Positions 6,721 through 7,219 of a stretch of DNA of 7,219 nucleotides are shown here, piece by piece. Within the stretch, counting starts at the first letter, position 1; each line of letters begins with the position of its first letter. The notes under the pieces are model-generated. The model saw nothing but the letters and a program-made list of their open reading frames with translations, was not told where the DNA came from and made no database searches. Origin of the DNA: Streptosporangiaceae bacterium (GTDB lineage: Bacteria > Actinomycetota > Actinomycetes > Streptosporangiales > Streptosporangiaceae). The translations under genes were made by a program, and so were the position numbers. The stretch is taken from NCBI GenBank assembly GCA_030040475.1, contig JASHTQ010000557.1, positions 1-7,219 of the forward strand. The letters run 5' to 3'.

Positions 6721-6930
6721 TTCGCGCCGCTATGCACGAACCGGCCGTACCACCGATCGCGCCGCTACAGGCGAACCGGCCGCGTTGCCGATCGCGCCTC
6801 CGTTCAGAGCCCGGCCGCGTCGCCGATCGCGCCCCAGGTCAACCCGCCGCCACCAATCGCGCCGCTCTAGGCGAACCGGCCGCGTTGCCGGTCGCGCCCC
6901 TAGGCGAACCGGCCGCCACCGCTCGCGTCT
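6721..6930. repeat. Degenerate 35-bp tandem repeat array with dyad cores
   Basis: A recurring block close to ggcgaaccggccgcgttgcc followed by (a/g)tcgcgcc is seen at least six times. The box (a/t/g/c)tcgcg(c/t)c falls at 6721, 6756, 6791, 6826, 6856, 6891 and 6922, i.e. steps of 35, 35, 35, 30, 35 and 31. Units at 6769-6798 and 6869-6898 differ at one base in 30. Several units contain a dyad GCGA-(AC)-CGGC-N6-GCCG-(A)-TCGC: 6771-6795 and 6871-6895 are the best, with weaker versions at 6737-6759, 6812-6825 and 6904-6926. The first unit (6721) is only a half copy. Reading frames through it are repeats in disguise, not genes. Confidence 0.85.
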
Positions 6931-6994
6931 CTGTCGAGAGGACGAACCACGCCTCTGCCTGCGCCGGGAGTTGCAGAACGCCCTCGCTCGGGAG

Positions 6995-7005
6995 TATGGT
7001 CCATA
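6995..7005. promoter_or_regulatory. Palindrome TATGGTCCATA, candidate operator
   Basis: Perfect 5-bp arms around one central base, centred on 7000, which is about the predicted start site of the operon. Dyads of this size suit a dimeric repressor such as a GntR-type protein, but the family is my guess. Confidence 0.5.
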
Positions 7006-7006
7006 G

Positions 7007-7035
7007 CATATAGGCTATAAGCCATAGACAGTCAA
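7007..7035 (-). promoter_or_regulatory. Probable housekeeping-type promoter of the operon
   Basis: On the minus strand TTGACT (7030-7035) is followed by a 17-bp spacer and TATATG (7007-7012). This is a good match to vegetative sigma-factor -35 and -10 elements and sits in the only clearly AT-rich stretch of the intergenic region. Predicted transcription start is near 7000, giving a leader of about 325 nt before the lipoprotein gene. Confidence 0.65.
7009..7019. promoter_or_regulatory. Palindrome TATAGGCTATA, candidate operator
   Basis: Perfect 5-bp arms, centred on 7014 and thus 14 bp from the other palindrome. It overlaps the -10 element and the spacer. A further overlapping dyad GGCT-ATA-AGCC lies at 7013-7023. 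Binding here would block polymerase. Confidence 0.5.
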
Positions 7036-7185
7036 GCAGTACATGTAACGATCACGTAAACGGAACAGGCGTTTCCAGTGCGTAGCGGCCAGTTCACACC
7101 CTGACTGCGCGCCGGTCGGCCGTGCCCGGACCTGCCTCCCCGGGTGCCCGATCCGGCTGCTGCCCCGTACGGCGGAGTTCGTCTC
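7036..7185. other. Rest of the divergent intergenic region
   Basis: No gene is seen. Two small dyads lie upstream of the operon's -35: TACATGTA (7040-7047) and AAACG-N7-CGTTT (7058-7074). No convincing -35/-10 pair for the divergent gene was found on the plus strand. Confidence 0.35.
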
Positions 7186-7197
7186 AGGAGGTAGGGC

Positions 7198-7219
7198 ATG
7201 GCTGCGATCTCGTCGCGTA
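7198..7219 (+). CDS. Start of a divergent gene, product unknown
   Basis: ATG at 7198 is preceded by a near-perfect ribosome-binding site AGGAGGT (7186-7192) with a 5-nt spacer. Only MAAISSR is visible before the window ends, far too little for identification. Its position, divergent from a catabolic-looking operon with palindromes in between, fits a local transcriptional regulator, but this is inference only. Confidence 0.65.

Noticed and set aside
6721..6930. CRISPR array
   Set aside because: The repeated sequence fills almost the entire 35-bp period, units are degenerate, there are no unique spacers and no cas genes nearby.
6659..7013. Plus-strand reading frames rich in EPAALPIAP-type repeats
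   Set aside because: They are translations of the 35-bp DNA repeats, have no ribosome-binding site, and overlap the lipoprotein start and operon promoter.

Overview
The window is very GC-rich, with codons strongly biased to G or C in the third position, which suggests a high-GC actinomycete; I cannot name the genus. Almost everything lies on the minus strand, so the cluster reads from right to left. From its promoter side the order is: a 523-base divergent intergenic region (about 6675-7197); a Tat-type lipoprotein solute-binding protein of the peptide/nickel family; a short 5' fragment of a DppB-type permease; a 5'-truncated protein with two tandem YciI/muconolactone-isomerase-like domains; an intact short-chain dehydrogenase (SDR); a DppD/OppD-type ATPase; an M42 aminopeptidase; a second SDR split by a 17-bp tandem duplication; and the 5' part of an M24 Xaa-Pro peptidase that runs off the left edge. 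Gaps between genes are only 2-20 nt, so this looks like one operon. On the plus strand, only the first codons of a divergent gene are visible at the right edge.

The likely ancestral role is uptake of a peptide or peptide-like compound, hydrolysis by the two metallopeptidases, and processing of the product by NAD-type dehydrogenases. The substrate cannot be read from sequence. The operon appears damaged in two places. The permease stops after 38 codons and abuts a YciI-like gene that has lost about 30 N-terminal residues, which is the signature of a deletion that removed most of dppB and probably dppC. The second SDR carries a duplication that, when collapsed, restores a perfect reading frame. 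Either these are real decay events or they are assembly errors.

The control region is the most structured part. It holds a good -35/-10 promoter for the operon, two 11-bp palindromes lying over the spacer/-10 and the predicted start site, and, between promoter and start codon, a roughly 200-bp array of degenerate 35-bp repeats. Several of these repeats carry a GCGA..CGGC-N6-GCCG..TCGC dyad. If the promoter call is right, the array is transcribed as a chain of hairpins in a 5' leader of about 325 nt.
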